DNA of 64,000 nt from Cellvibrionales bacterium UBA4451. Lineage in GTDB: Bacteria; Pseudomonadota; Gammaproteobacteria; Pseudomonadales; Porticoccaceae. The DNA is taken from contig DGPB01000010.1 in NCBI GenBank assembly GCA_002390285.1, forward strand, positions 1 through 64,000, written 5' to 3'. Under the pieces are notes generated by a model. That model did no database searches and was not told where the DNA came from. It saw only the letters and a list, made by a program, of their open reading frames with translations. This document shows, one piece after another, positions 45,242 through 53,554 of this stretch; position 1 is the first letter of the stretch; every line of letters begins with the position of its first letter. The translations under genes and the position numbers were made by a program.

Positions 45242-45661
45242 CTACTTGGTCAGGTCGTGATAATTAAGGGGGTAGCCCCGACTTTTGTAAAAACTGAAAC
45301 GTTCACGCTTCTGTTTAATTATTTTTTCGTCATCGTAAACAATTTCTACGGCTTTCTCAAAGCGGGTAAACCAGCCGGGCGTGTCGGTTCCCAAATTAAT
45401 CAATAGGCCATGGTGGTCTCCTGGATCGTCGTGATGACAGATGGAGACGGAATCCTTCGGGCTTTTCTCCAGTTCGTGGGGTAGGAATGCCGTGGACTTG
45501 AAAGACCATAGTTGGCTGTCGAGTTCTTGAGAGATGGTTTCATCTGCCGTATGTAACAACACGGTGAGACCTTGGTGAAAAGCTTTCTCTGTCAGCTGGC
45601 AGGCCAAGGCGAGGGCGGCGTCAAACCCGCCGTTGATTCGGTAAAAATTAATGTTGGTCAT
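45242..45661 (-). CDS. holC: DNA polymerase III chi subunit
   Basis: HolC binds SSB and, through psi, the clamp loader of the replicative polymerase. The 139-residue protein fits chi in length and motifs: INFYRINGGFDAALALACQL near the start, VLLHTADETISQELDSQLWS in the middle, and the C-terminal RFSFYKSRGYPLNYHDL. Its ATG overlaps the pepA stop by four bases (ATGA), a conserved pepA-holC coupling. Confidence 0.93.
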   Translation of the reverse strand: MTNINFYRINGGFDAALALACQLTEKAFHQGLTVLLHTADETISQELDSQLWSFKSTAFLPHELEKSPKDSVSICHHDDPGDHHGLLINLGTDTPGWFTRFEKAVEIVYDDEKIIKQKRERFSFYKSRGYPLNYHDLTK

Positions 45662-47145
45662 TGCCCAGCATGCGCCAACAGGTATTGTGTCAGCAGGGGC
45701 ACTGGCCGGCCGGTTGCCCCTTTGTTGTCACCACTGTTCCAAGCGGTACCCGCAATGTCCAAGTGGGCCCATTGATAGTTCTTGGTAAAGCGACCGAGGA
45801 AGCAAGCTGCGGTAATAGTACCGGCAGAACGACCACCGATATTTGCCATATCAGCAAAGTTACTTTTAAGTTGTTTGTCGTATTCACTCCACAGTGGTAA
45901 TCGCCAGACTCTGTCGCCACTTGTTTGGCCAGCGGTTTCGAGTTGAGCTGCCAGCGCGTCATCGTTGCTAAGTACACCGGAGGCATGGCTGCCCAGTGCC
46001 ATGACGCAGGCTCCTGTGAGAGTGGCGATATCAATAACACTTTTTGGTTTGTATCGACCAGCGTAAGTCAGTGCATCACACAGAATTAGGCGACCTTCCG
46101 CATCAGTGTTGAGGACCTCAATCGTCTGGCCAGACATACTTTTAACGATATCACCGGGTTTAGTTGCCGTGCCACTGGGCATGTTTTCAACCGTAGGTAT
46201 GATGCCGACTACATTGATAGGAAGCTCAGTTTCCACCAAGGTGGTAAATGTTCCGAGTACGCTGGCGGCTCCGCACATGTCGTATTTCATCTCATCCATG
46301 GCTGCGCCAGGTTTTAGGCTGATACCCCCAGAGTCAAAAGTGACACCTTTGCCGACCAGTACAATGGGTTTTTCGCTGGGCTTCCCTCCTCGGTACTCCA
46401 GAATAACCATCTTGGCTGGTTCGTCAGTACCGGCGGTCACGGACAAAAGAGCGTTCATGCCAAGCACTTTCATTTGTTTCTCATTCAGAACTTTACAGCT
46501 GAGCTTGGGGTGCTTTTTGGACAATGTTCTAGCTTGGTTGGCAAGGTAGGATGGAGTGCAGATATTACCTGGTAGGTCTCCCAGCTCACGAGCTAAGTTG
46601 ACGCCATTAGCTATGGCCCTGCCCACGTTGAGTTTTTTCTTGAGTGTGTCGAGTACCTTTCGAGAAGCGGTTACCAGAGTGATTTTTTTCAATGAGGTTG
46701 TTTTTTTCTCTTTGGACTTAAAGGGATTGAACAAATATGAACTTTCCTCTAGCTGGCGAGACAAATGTTGTGCCTGCCATGCTTCATCACGGCTCTCTAC
46801 CTGAAGGCCGTCTAGTGATACACAAGCCGTATTAATGGGTAATGTTGTTAATTTTTTGGCAAGTCCGGAGGTGAGTTCCAGAAAAGATTGTTCATTGAGG
46901 GTGTTTTTACTGCAACCCAAAAGCAGTAGCCGGTCTGCTGCAAGCCCAGTTGGTTCGTTGATTAGCAGAGAGCTGCCGATGGTGTTTTTGATGTCACCAC
47001 TTTTCTTGAGTCGAGAAACCAAGCCGCCTGTGGCTTCATCAATGGACTGAAGTGTGGGGTTGTCTTCCGCATCACTACCAAGGGTAATGACAAGGCAGTC
47101 AGTTTTTTTGGTCAGCAGGTTGCAGGCGATGGCGGTAAATTCCAT
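45658..47145 (-). CDS. pepA: leucyl aminopeptidase PepA
   Basis: PepA is a hexameric two-metal (M17) aminopeptidase. In E. coli it also helps XerCD recombination at cer and binds the carAB promoter. The 495-residue protein has an N-terminal macro-like domain and a catalytic domain with VLVGKGVTFDSGGISLKPG and the M17 signature NTDAEGRLILCDALTY. It is the first gene of a pepA-holC run on the minus strand and is divergent from lptF across 89 bases. Confidence 0.97.
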   Translation of the reverse strand: MEFTAIACNLLTKKTDCLVITLGSDAEDNPTLQSIDEATGGLVSRLKKSGDIKNTIGSSLLINEPTGLAADRLLLLGCSKNTLNEQSFLELTSGLAKKLTTLPINTACVSLDGLQVESRDEAWQAQHLSRQLEESSYLFNPFKSKEKKTTSLKKITLVTASRKVLDTLKKKLNVGRAIANGVNLARELGDLPGNICTPSYLANQARTLSKKHPKLSCKVLNEKQMKVLGMNALLSVTAGTDEPAKMVILEYRGGKPSEKPIVLVGKGVTFDSGGISLKPGAAMDEMKYDMCGAASVLGTFTTLVETELPINVVGIIPTVENMPSGTATKPGDIVKSMSGQTIEVLNTDAEGRLILCDALTYAGRYKPKSVIDIATLTGACVMALGSHASGVLSNDDALAAQLETAGQTSGDRVWRLPLWSEYDKQLKSNFADMANIGGRSAGTITAACFLGRFTKNYQWAHLDIAGTAWNSGDNKGATGRPVPLLTQYLLAHAGQ

Positions 47146-47234
47146 GATGTCTCCGATTGTTCACAGGGATAACGCTTTACAAGACAAACTCAGTGTAAAT
47201 CTGGATAATTGTCTGAATATAAATTTAATACTGC

Positions 47235-48407
47235 ATGAAGCATAACAGGAATCCCACATTGCTCATATTTCGTTATATTACCCGTGACCTCCTGTCCTCA
47301 ACCTTGGCTGTTTGTACCGTATTGTTGATGGTTATTGTTAGTGGCCGGTTTGTTAAATACTTGGCCCAAGCCGCGGCGGGGGAATTGGATGCGGGAATTT
47401 TGTTGGCTATTATTGGTTATCGCCTGCCAGGATTTCTAGAGCTGATCTTACCTCTCGCTTTTTTTCTTGGTGTTCTTTTGACCTATGGGCGCCTCTATGT
47501 CCAAAGTGAAATGACGATAATGATCGCTTGTGGAATGAGCCCTCGCCAATTGGTCATTTATACCATGATCCCTAGTTTGTTTATTGCCATCTTGGCGGGT
47601 TGGTTGAGTCTAGACGTCGGTCCGACTGGCCTGCGTAAGGCAGAGGCATTACTGACAGCCCAGAAAGAGCGTGGCGAGTTAGACGGAATGGTGGGAACCC
47701 ACTTCTACTCACTACAGGGAGGAAAGGCGGTTACTTATGCTGAGGAGGTTAGCAAAGAAGGGGAAATGCGTGACGTATTTATGGCTGAAAACAACCCTGA
47801 TGCTCCGGAAGGCCAGCAATTAGTATTAGTGGTTGCAGAAACGGGGCGCCAGCATCGCTCATCGCCTGACAAGCCTAGTTATTTAGTATTAGAAAATGGT
47901 TTTCGAATTCAGGGCGTGCCTGGCAAGGCAGACTATCAGGTAACCCATTTCGAGGAGTATGGGCAACGTTTAAGTAAGCCAAAAAAACAGCTGAGTCGGC
48001 ACACATCAGACACTATGCCCACAGGGGAGTTGATGGCTTCAGATAAGATGGCCCATGTGGCTGCACTTCAATGGCGATTATCAGTACCAATTCTGGTTCT
48101 GATAATGACGTTGATCGCTATCCCCCTCAGTAAAACAAACCCCCGCCAGGGTCGATTTGTCAAAATGCTACCCGCGATATTGCTCTATATTGTGTATCTT
48201 GTGATGCTCAATGGTGCCCGGGGGGCCGTCGAGGACGGAACACTTCCTCCACTAATGGGGTTATGGTGCGTTCACGGGTTGTTTTTGTTAATTGCCCTCG
48301 TTCTACTTGGGCGACCATTGATTATCCAGCAGATAAAACAGCGGGAATACTCTGAACATAGGGTGTCAAAAATGGTTATTCGACTCTTAGGGAATAACAA
48401 CGGATGA
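47235..48407 (+). CDS. lptF: LPS export permease LptF
   Basis: LptF and LptG form the membrane part of the LptB2FGC ABC transporter, which lifts LPS from the inner membrane to the outer membrane. The 390-residue protein has three N-terminal helices, a periplasmic beta-jellyroll (about 125-260) and three C-terminal helices. It fits LptF in length and motifs (LIFRYITRDLLSSTLAVC, IGYRLPGFLELILPLAFFLG). Its stop overlaps the lptG start by four bases. It is divergent from pepA, as in many gammaproteobacteria. Confidence 0.96.
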   Translation: MKHNRNPTLLIFRYITRDLLSSTLAVCTVLLMVIVSGRFVKYLAQAAAGELDAGILLAIIGYRLPGFLELILPLAFFLGVLLTYGRLYVQSEMTIMIACGMSPRQLVIYTMIPSLFIAILAGWLSLDVGPTGLRKAEALLTAQKERGELDGMVGTHFYSLQGGKAVTYAEEVSKEGEMRDVFMAENNPDAPEGQQLVLVVAETGRQHRSSPDKPSYLVLENGFRIQGVPGKADYQVTHFEEYGQRLSKPKKQLSRHTSDTMPTGELMASDKMAHVAALQWRLSVPILVLIMTLIAIPLSKTNPRQGRFVKMLPAILLYIVYLVMLNGARGAVEDGTLPPLMGLWCVHGLFLLIALVLLGRPLIIQQIKQREYSEHRVSKMVIRLLGNNNG

Positions 48408-49465
48408 AATGTTTGTCTGGGTATATCGCTAGGTCTGTTCTTGGTGCCATTGCGCTGGTCCTTTTAGTTATTGTGGCTTTGGATGCAATGGGTGCCATTG
48501 TCGATGGTGCCAGTGACATCACTACGGAATATACATTTAAACAAGTAATGATCTATGTGGCTCTGACATTGCCTGCTCGTATCTATGAGCATATGCCAAT
48601 GGCGTGCTTAACGGGTTGCTTGATCGGACTTGGGTCTTTGGCCAATAACTCTGAATTGGTAGTGATGCGCTCCGCAGGGGTGTCTGTTTTACACATTGTC
48701 TGGCTGGTGCTTCGGCCTATTTTGGTGCTGATTATAGTGGGGGCACTATTTGGTGAATACATGGTTCCCTATACAGATCAGTATGCAGAGAGTCGACGAA
48801 TGCTCTTGAAGAGCGGTAAAAGTGCTCAGGAATCGACCAGTGGTTTTTGGAACAAGGAAGGCCGTGAGTTTATGCATTTCAATGCCGTCTATCCAGGCGG
48901 GGTGCTATTTGGTGTGACTCGATACCGTTTTGACGAAAACCACTTTCTACTGGAGTCCAGCTTTTCTGCACGAGCTACCTATCAAGGTGGTCACTGGGTT
49001 GAAGAGCGAGGCGCTACCACACGTTTTCTGGGAGATAGTACAGAGGTCGATACGTTTGTTGTCCGTGATTGGGAAACAGACCTGTCTCCTGACTTGCTTC
49101 GTCTTATTGTGCTACCACCAGAATCATTGGCCATGCGGAGCTTGTATGGCTACAGCAAGTACTTGAAGGAACAGGGGCAGGACAACTCTCGTTACAAGTT
49201 GGTGTTTTGGGATAAAGCGATGCAGCCTTTAACGATTGTAAGCTTGGTGTTGATTGCTATTTCCTTCGTCTTCGGCCCTCTTCGGCAGGTCACGATGGGG
49301 TATCGTATTTTTACTGGTGTGGTAGTAGGGCTTGTCTTTCGCACAAGTCAGGACCTGCTTGGTCCTGCCAGTGTGGTATTCGGGTTTTCACCCTTTTTGG
49401 CCGTCATGTTTCCTGCTTTGGTGTGCTGTGTGATTGGTTTGGTGCTTTTGCGTCGGGCAGCCTGA
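48404..49465 (+). CDS. lptG: LPS export permease LptG
   Basis: LptG is the partner of LptF. The 353-residue protein has the same 3 + jellyroll + 3 helix plan (LSGYIARSVLGAIALVLLVI at the N-terminus; GYRIFTGVVVGLVFRTSQDL near the C-terminus). It overlaps lptF by ATGA. The pair here would move LPS whose core is started by the waaC gene at 26.4 kb. It converges with the RDD gene only four bases away. Confidence 0.96.
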   Translation: MKCLSGYIARSVLGAIALVLLVIVALDAMGAIVDGASDITTEYTFKQVMIYVALTLPARIYEHMPMACLTGCLIGLGSLANNSELVVMRSAGVSVLHIVWLVLRPILVLIIVGALFGEYMVPYTDQYAESRRMLLKSGKSAQESTSGFWNKEGREFMHFNAVYPGGVLFGVTRYRFDENHFLLESSFSARATYQGGHWVEERGATTRFLGDSTEVDTFVVRDWETDLSPDLLRLIVLPPESLAMRSLYGYSKYLKEQGQDNSRYKLVFWDKAMQPLTIVSLVLIAISFVFGPLRQVTMGYRIFTGVVVGLVFRTSQDLLGPASVVFGFSPFLAVMFPALVCCVIGLVLLRRAA

Positions 49466-49469
49466 TGGG

Positions 49470-49955
49470 CTAGTTTTTTACACCCTTTTCTGTGCGTACT
49501 TTTTTGGGAAGCAGGACGACTTGGGTATTGCTGAACTTATCATGGAGACACTGCCCGTCTTTATCGATCAGACACCAAAGATAGCCAATACCCAGTATTA
49601 TTAGTGATAAAGGCGCCAGCAGTGCGCGAAGCCAGCATTCCTGCCAGCTTGGTATTGGCTGGTTACAGCCCTGTAACTGAATACGCCAAGACTTCATGCC
49701 GAGTGTTTGGCCAGTTCGTCGCCAACACCAAACGTAAAATAGGGCATAACAAAACCACAAACCTATAACAATAATCAGTTGCACTAGGTTATGGGGTGCT
49801 TTCATAGTGTCATCCCCAAATAATAGGCGTAGCAACAAAACGATGACGCCATAGGCAAAACTGATGCCCATCAGTAGAAAGGCATCGTAGATCATCGCCA
49901 TTAGGCGGCGGATCAAATTGGCAGGGGGTAGTGGTTGTGCAGTTTCAATATTCAA
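49470..49955 (-). CDS. RDD family membrane protein
   Basis: This 161-residue protein has three or four helices and the RDD signature: Arg and Asp in NLIRRLMAMIYDAFLLM and the polar GQTLGMKSWRIQL segment before the last helices. RDD proteins are thought to transport small solutes or ions, but their function is mostly unknown. It lies tail-to-tail with lptG, and the two stop codons are almost touching, so the transcripts probably overlap. Confidence 0.9.
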   Translation of the reverse strand: MNIETAQPLPPANLIRRLMAMIYDAFLLMGISFAYGVIVLLLRLLFGDDTMKAPHNLVQLIIVIGLWFCYALFYVWCWRRTGQTLGMKSWRIQLQGCNQPIPSWQECWLRALLAPLSLIILGIGYLWCLIDKDGQCLHDKFSNTQVVLLPKKVRTEKGVKN

Positions 49956-50295
49956 ACGTAACGCTCTCAGTGGAGGTGTAGCTAGGTTGATCCGAAGCTC
50001 GAGGGTTTAGTCGTACATGAGTACCGGATTGGTCGGTGATTCTATCAAATATCTGACAGATTCAGAATTCATAGGTCAATCCTATTTTTACTTCGTCTGA
50101 ACTGACCCGCAGGACATAGTCAACTTCATGGGACATGCCTGCTCTTAGCGTGTTCATAACGCTGATGGTTTCAGCATTTTTTGAGACTCCGTTAGAAAAA
50201 TTCTTGAAAGGCCTTGCTGTCAGAATCGAAAGTTTCATTTTGATGATGTGTTATATGTAGAGATTTACGATCATTAATGGCGCTAAATTCCGGAC
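49956..50295. other. region between RDD gene and phasin terminator
   Basis: No gene of known type is present. One uncertain minus-strand ORF (50062-50238) is listed separately, and a 21-codon ORF overlaps its end. No clear promoter or repeat was seen. Confidence 0.4.
50062..50238 (-). CDS. possible 58-residue hypothetical protein
   Basis: A minus-strand ORF starts MKLSILTARPFKNFSNG and ends VKIGLTYEF. The composition is protein-like, but there is no strong ribosome-binding site and I recognise no family. It lies downstream of the phasin terminator, on the same strand as the RDD gene. It may equally be a remnant or chance. Confidence 0.3.
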   Translation of the reverse strand: MKLSILTARPFKNFSNGVSKNAETISVMNTLRAGMSHEVDYVLRVSSDEVKIGLTYEF

Positions 50296-50324
50296 AAAAA
50301 AAAGGCCACCTTAATCAGGTAGCC
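50296..50324 (-). terminator. intrinsic terminator after the phasin gene
   Basis: On the minus strand GGCTACCT-GATTA-AGGTGGCC forms an eight-base stem with one G-T pair and is followed by eight T residues. It lies about 75 bases after the phasin stop codon. Confidence 0.9.
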
Positions 50325-50398
50325 TGTAACATCAAACTTCTGGGAAGCAGTTTGAAGTACTAGTTGCTCATGTTGAGCAGAGGGCTATAAACGTTTAG

Positions 50399-50959
50399 TT
50401 ACGCAGCAGCTTCAGTCTTTTTTACGGTAGTTTTACGAGCAGCGGGCGCTTTTTTCACGGGTGCGGGCTTCTCTTCAGTTTCTGCAGTTGGGGCGACTAC
50501 AGCTGTCGCTGAGAGTTTGGCGACCACATCAATGAGTTCTTCCATCTTAGTGTTCAGTTCTGCTAATTTTTCATCGTTGCTGAAAGAAGGCATAGAAGGC
50601 ATAGTAAGTTTGGATGCCACTTTCTCGCGGATTTCTTCAACACGAGCAGTAATATTTAGGTTGATACCTTCTTCACGAAGATTTTTACCTTGTGTTTTCA
50701 GTTTCTCGCCTTTGTCTTTCAGCTTTTGACCCTGTTCTTTCAGCTTATCACCAGTTTTGTCCAGTGTGCTTTTAGCATTAGCTTCGATTTTGGTGCCTTG
50801 ATCAACGAGGTCATCAAAAAAGCGACGAGTTTTATCATTCATTTTGTCGTAACCATCTTGCATATTGTTCAGGCCATGGCCGTATGCGCCAAGTCCAGCA
50901 AGCCAGATTTTACGTGCTAGTTCTTCAGTCTTATCAATAGTATTTTTCATGTCAGCCAT
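50399..50959 (-). CDS. phasin family protein (PhaF/PhaI type)
   Basis: Phasins coat polyhydroxyalkanoate granules. The 186-residue protein has the phasin core (ARKIWLAGLGAYGHGLNNMQ, TRRFFDDLVDQGTKIE) and then four consecutive seven-residue units of the type KLKxxGx (about residues 72-99), a likely coiled coil. A leucine-rich segment and an Ala/Lys/Pro-rich tail (VKKAPAARKTTVKKTEAAA) follow. That tail resembles the histone-like DNA-binding part of PhaF, in a short form. It is divergent from the phaD-like regulator. Confidence 0.93.
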   Translation of the reverse strand: MADMKNTIDKTEELARKIWLAGLGAYGHGLNNMQDGYDKMNDKTRRFFDDLVDQGTKIEANAKSTLDKTGDKLKEQGQKLKDKGEKLKTQGKNLREEGINLNITARVEEIREKVASKLTMPSMPSFSNDEKLAELNTKMEELIDVVAKLSATAVVAPTAETEEKPAPVKKAPAARKTTVKKTEAAA

Positions 50960-51104
50960 AGTAGTATCATCCCGATCAGTTTGTTTGGAGCGTTGGTTTC
51001 CGAATATGGGCTAGACAATAAGCAAAAATTTTAGAAAAGGCATACTAATAAAGAGAGTTTTTCAATAAAAATGCAATCTCTTCTAGATATTCATTGGGAT
51101 ACCT

Positions 51105-51749
51105 ATGAAACGACGTGACATGATTTTGGTGGTAAGCCTTAAACTATTTAATGAAGAGGGAGAGGCCAATCTCACTGCTGTTGATATCGCCAATGAATTG
51201 GATATCAGTCCTGGCAACCTCTATTACCATTTTAAGGGGAAGGAAGAGCTCGTTGCTGAACTGTATAAGCAGTTTGAGACAGGCATTGTTGCGTTATTGC
51301 AGGGGGCAAACGATGCCGGCGATACTCTGGAAGAACAATGGCTTCACTTGTATGTGGTGCTTGAGTATATCTATCTCTATCGTTTTTTCTTTAGAAATAC
51401 GACCGATTTGTTGCAGAAATATCCGGCGATTGACGGGCACTTCCGTCGACTTCTTGAGCAGCAATATCAGTCAATCCGCGCCATGTTACACAACCTGTTG
51501 GAAGAAGGCGTTTTAGCGAGTAACTGCTCTGAAGAAATAAGAATAGATGAGCTGGCTGATAATATGATGTTGATCTATACGTATTGGTTCGAGTTTCAAA
51601 ACCTACGCAAGCGGCAATTGAATCAGCACAAGTTTATTCAGGGTGCCATACTTCAAATAATGACCCTGCTGGCACCTTATATGGGAGATATGCAGCGACA
51701 GTTTACAGAGGAGTGCAATGCGCTTTACCAACGGGATAAACAAGACTAG
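51105..51749 (+). CDS. phaD: TetR family regulator, PhaD-like
   Basis: This 214-residue TetR protein has the N-terminal helix-turn-helix (LTAVDIANELDISPGNLYYHF, KGKEELVAELY) and a ligand-binding domain with TYWFEFQNLRKRQ near the end. In pseudomonads PhaD activates phasin genes in response to a PHA-related metabolite. Its position here, divergent from the phasin and next to a PHA-system protein, supports that role. The usual synthase genes phaC are not in the window. Confidence 0.88.
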   Translation: MKRRDMILVVSLKLFNEEGEANLTAVDIANELDISPGNLYYHFKGKEELVAELYKQFETGIVALLQGANDAGDTLEEQWLHLYVVLEYIYLYRFFFRNTTDLLQKYPAIDGHFRRLLEQQYQSIRAMLHNLLEEGVLASNCSEEIRIDELADNMMLIYTYWFEFQNLRKRQLNQHKFIQGAILQIMTLLAPYMGDMQRQFTEECNALYQRDKQD

Positions 51750-51874
51750 CATTTGAAAAGCACTGGGCTAGTCGCGAGTATTATCATCGTTTAAGTGGGT
51801 TTACGTTAAGTAAGTAAGCCACAGCGTATTATTTAGTCACTGCCTTAATAATGATAACAATAAGGGGAGAGTAA

Positions 51875-52150
51875 GTGAGTCATATACAGATTCAGAGGCG
51901 TCATAGCATGGATAAAACCCAGCTGCGAGCGATGACGGAGGAGTTGGGTCAGAAATTAAAGGCCAAGCTTGGAGGGGATTATCGTTTAGAAGGTGATCTG
52001 GTTCATTACAAATACAGCAGCGTAGATGCAAAAGTGAGCTTTGATGAGTCGGTGGTGAATGTTGATGTGAAGCTGGGTCTGCTGATGATGGCCTTGAAGG
52101 GCATGATCCAGTCAGAGGTGAATAAGTACTTGGATGAGCATGTTGTGTGA
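51875..52150 (+). CDS. polyhydroxyalkanoic acid system family protein
   Basis: This 91-residue protein of the PHA_gran_rgn family is found beside phasins. It has a positively charged start (IQIQRRHSMDKTQLRAMTEE), LAKLGGDYRLEGD-like strands (KLKAKLGGDYRLEGDLVHYK) and a C-terminal helix. GTG 51875 is the likely start, with AAGGGGAGAG seven to eight bases upstream; ATG 51908 is an alternative. It follows phaD after 125 bases and ends the PHA cluster. A terminator lies 34 bases after the stop. Confidence 0.88.
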   Translation: MSHIQIQRRHSMDKTQLRAMTEELGQKLKAKLGGDYRLEGDLVHYKYSSVDAKVSFDESVVNVDVKLGLLMMALKGMIQSEVNKYLDEHVV

Positions 52151-52183
52151 GTCGTTGTATCTGATTTTTAGATATTGCCTCCC

Positions 52184-52221
52184 AATAAAAAAGCCCACTA
52201 TATAAAGCGGGCTTTTTTATT
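52184..52221. terminator. bidirectional terminator between PHA gene and tRNA-Leu
   Basis: The arms AATAAAAAAGCCC and GGGCTTTTTTATT are perfect complements, separated by 12 bases. The flanking A and T tracts let it stop both the plus-strand PHA transcript and the minus-strand tRNA. Confidence 0.93.
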
Positions 52222-52225
52222 GATT

Positions 52226-52312
52226 TGGTACCAGAGGCCGGACTCGAACCGGCACGCTTTTAAGGGCGGGGGATTTTGAATCCCCTGTGTATACCAATTT
52301 CACCACTCTGGC
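52226..52312 (-). tRNA. tRNA-Leu (anticodon CAA)
   Basis: The minus strand folds as a class II tRNA: acceptor GCCAGAG...CTCTGGT, anticodon stem GGGGA/TCCCC with loop TTCAAAA (anticodon CAA, reads UUG), a long variable arm, T-loop GGTTCGAGTCC and an encoded CCA end. The length is 87 bases. Position 1-72 is a G-U pair. No tRNA neighbours, so it stands alone. Confidence 0.97.
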
Positions 52313-52323
52313 ACAGGAGCGCG

Positions 52324-52351
52324 ATTATAGCAGTGGTCTTTGCATAATCAA
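52324..52351 (-). promoter_or_regulatory. tRNA-Leu promoter
   Basis: On the minus strand TTGATT (52351-52346), a 16-base spacer and a perfect TATAAT (52329-52324) lie just upstream of the mature tRNA 5' end at 52312. Confidence 0.8.
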
Positions 52352-52468
52352 GAGGTCAGTTTAGATTGTGTCATTGCTCTGTACACAATGTTCGGGACTG
52401 GCCCTGCTTGTTCATTTCTATTACCCTTGCGGCCTTTTCACATAATAGCCAGTGGTCTATAGCCAGTA

Positions 52469-53554
52469 ATGCGTCGAGAACAGTTTCATTACGACCTACC
52501 AGATGAGTTGATAGCACGCCAGCCAACGGCTGATCGGTGTGGCAGTAGAATGCTGGTACTCGATGGGCAGAAGGGCGAAGTCGAGCACCGGGTATTTCGT
52601 GATATCTGTTCTCTGATTCAGCCTGGTGACCTCATGGTCTTCAACAATACGCGAGTTATACCAGCGCGGATGTTCGGCCAGAAAGAGACGGGCGGCAAAG
52701 TGGAGATGCTGGTCGAGAGGCTATTGGATGAACACCGGGTTCTGGCGCACCTGAGGACCAGTAAATCACCCAAGAAAGGTGCTAGATTGTTCTTTGAGGG
52801 AGGTGCTCAGGCTGACGTAGAGGGCCGTGATGGCGATCTGTTCAGGTTATGTTTTGCCGGTGAGCAATCAGTGCTTGAACTACTGGAGTCCAGCGGCCAC
52901 ATGCCGTTACCCCCCTACATTGATAGAGAAGATAATACCGCTGACCGCGAGCGGTATCAGACGGTCTATGCTGAAAAACCCGGTGCAGTCGCAGCACCGA
53001 CGGCGGGGCTGCATTTTGATCAGCCCTTGCTGGACAAACTCAAACTAGCCGGTGTGGATATGGCCTACGTCACTCTCCATGTGGGTGCCGGAACGTTCCA
53101 GCCGGTACGCGCTGACAATATCCGTGACCATGTGATGCACTCTGAAGTGATTGATGTTCCTGCGTCTGTCTGTGAGAAAATTGCCGAAACGCGTAAGCGA
53201 GGTGGCCGGGTTATCGCGGTGGGTACCACCAGTGTGCGCTGTTTGGAAAGTGCTGCGGCAAACGGTGACATCATGCCTATAAATGATGAGACGACTATTT
53301 TTATCTACCCCGGTTATGAGTTTAAAGTGGTGGATGCACTGCTGACCAATTTCCATTTGCCAGAATCCACTCTTCTGATGCTGGTGAGTGCTTTTTCTGG
53401 TTACGCCCGAATCATGGATGCCTATCGTGAGGCGGTGGAGCAGCGTTACCGCTTCTTTAGTTATGGTGATGCGATGTTTTTGACCCGCAACCCCAATGCT
53501 GCTGAGGGTATACCAAAGACCTTATCTATGAAGGATGACCCCGATGACTCGTGA
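52469..53554 (+). CDS. queA: S-adenosylmethionine:tRNA ribosyltransferase-isomerase QueA
   Basis: QueA turns preQ1-tRNA into epoxyqueuosine-tRNA using the ribosyl part of SAM. The 361-residue protein shows YDLPDELIARQPTADRCGSR, MVFNNTRVIPARMFG, AAPTAGLHFDQPLLD and the C-terminal TNFHLPESTLLMLVSAFSG, all QueA hallmarks. It is followed by tgt with an 11-base overlap, so two consecutive steps of queuosine formation are coupled. Confidence 0.97.
   Translation: MRREQFHYDLPDELIARQPTADRCGSRMLVLDGQKGEVEHRVFRDICSLIQPGDLMVFNNTRVIPARMFGQKETGGKVEMLVERLLDEHRVLAHLRTSKSPKKGARLFFEGGAQADVEGRDGDLFRLCFAGEQSVLELLESSGHMPLPPYIDREDNTADRERYQTVYAEKPGAVAAPTAGLHFDQPLLDKLKLAGVDMAYVTLHVGAGTFQPVRADNIRDHVMHSEVIDVPASVCEKIAETRKRGGRVIAVGTTSVRCLESAAANGDIMPINDETTIFIYPGYEFKVVDALLTNFHLPESTLLMLVSAFSGYARIMDAYREAVEQRYRFFSYGDAMFLTRNPNAAEGIPKTLSMKDDPDDS

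Noticed and set aside
46106..46549. 147-codon plus-strand open frame inside pepA
   Set aside because: It is antisense to the PepA catalytic domain, and the composition is that of a shadow frame.
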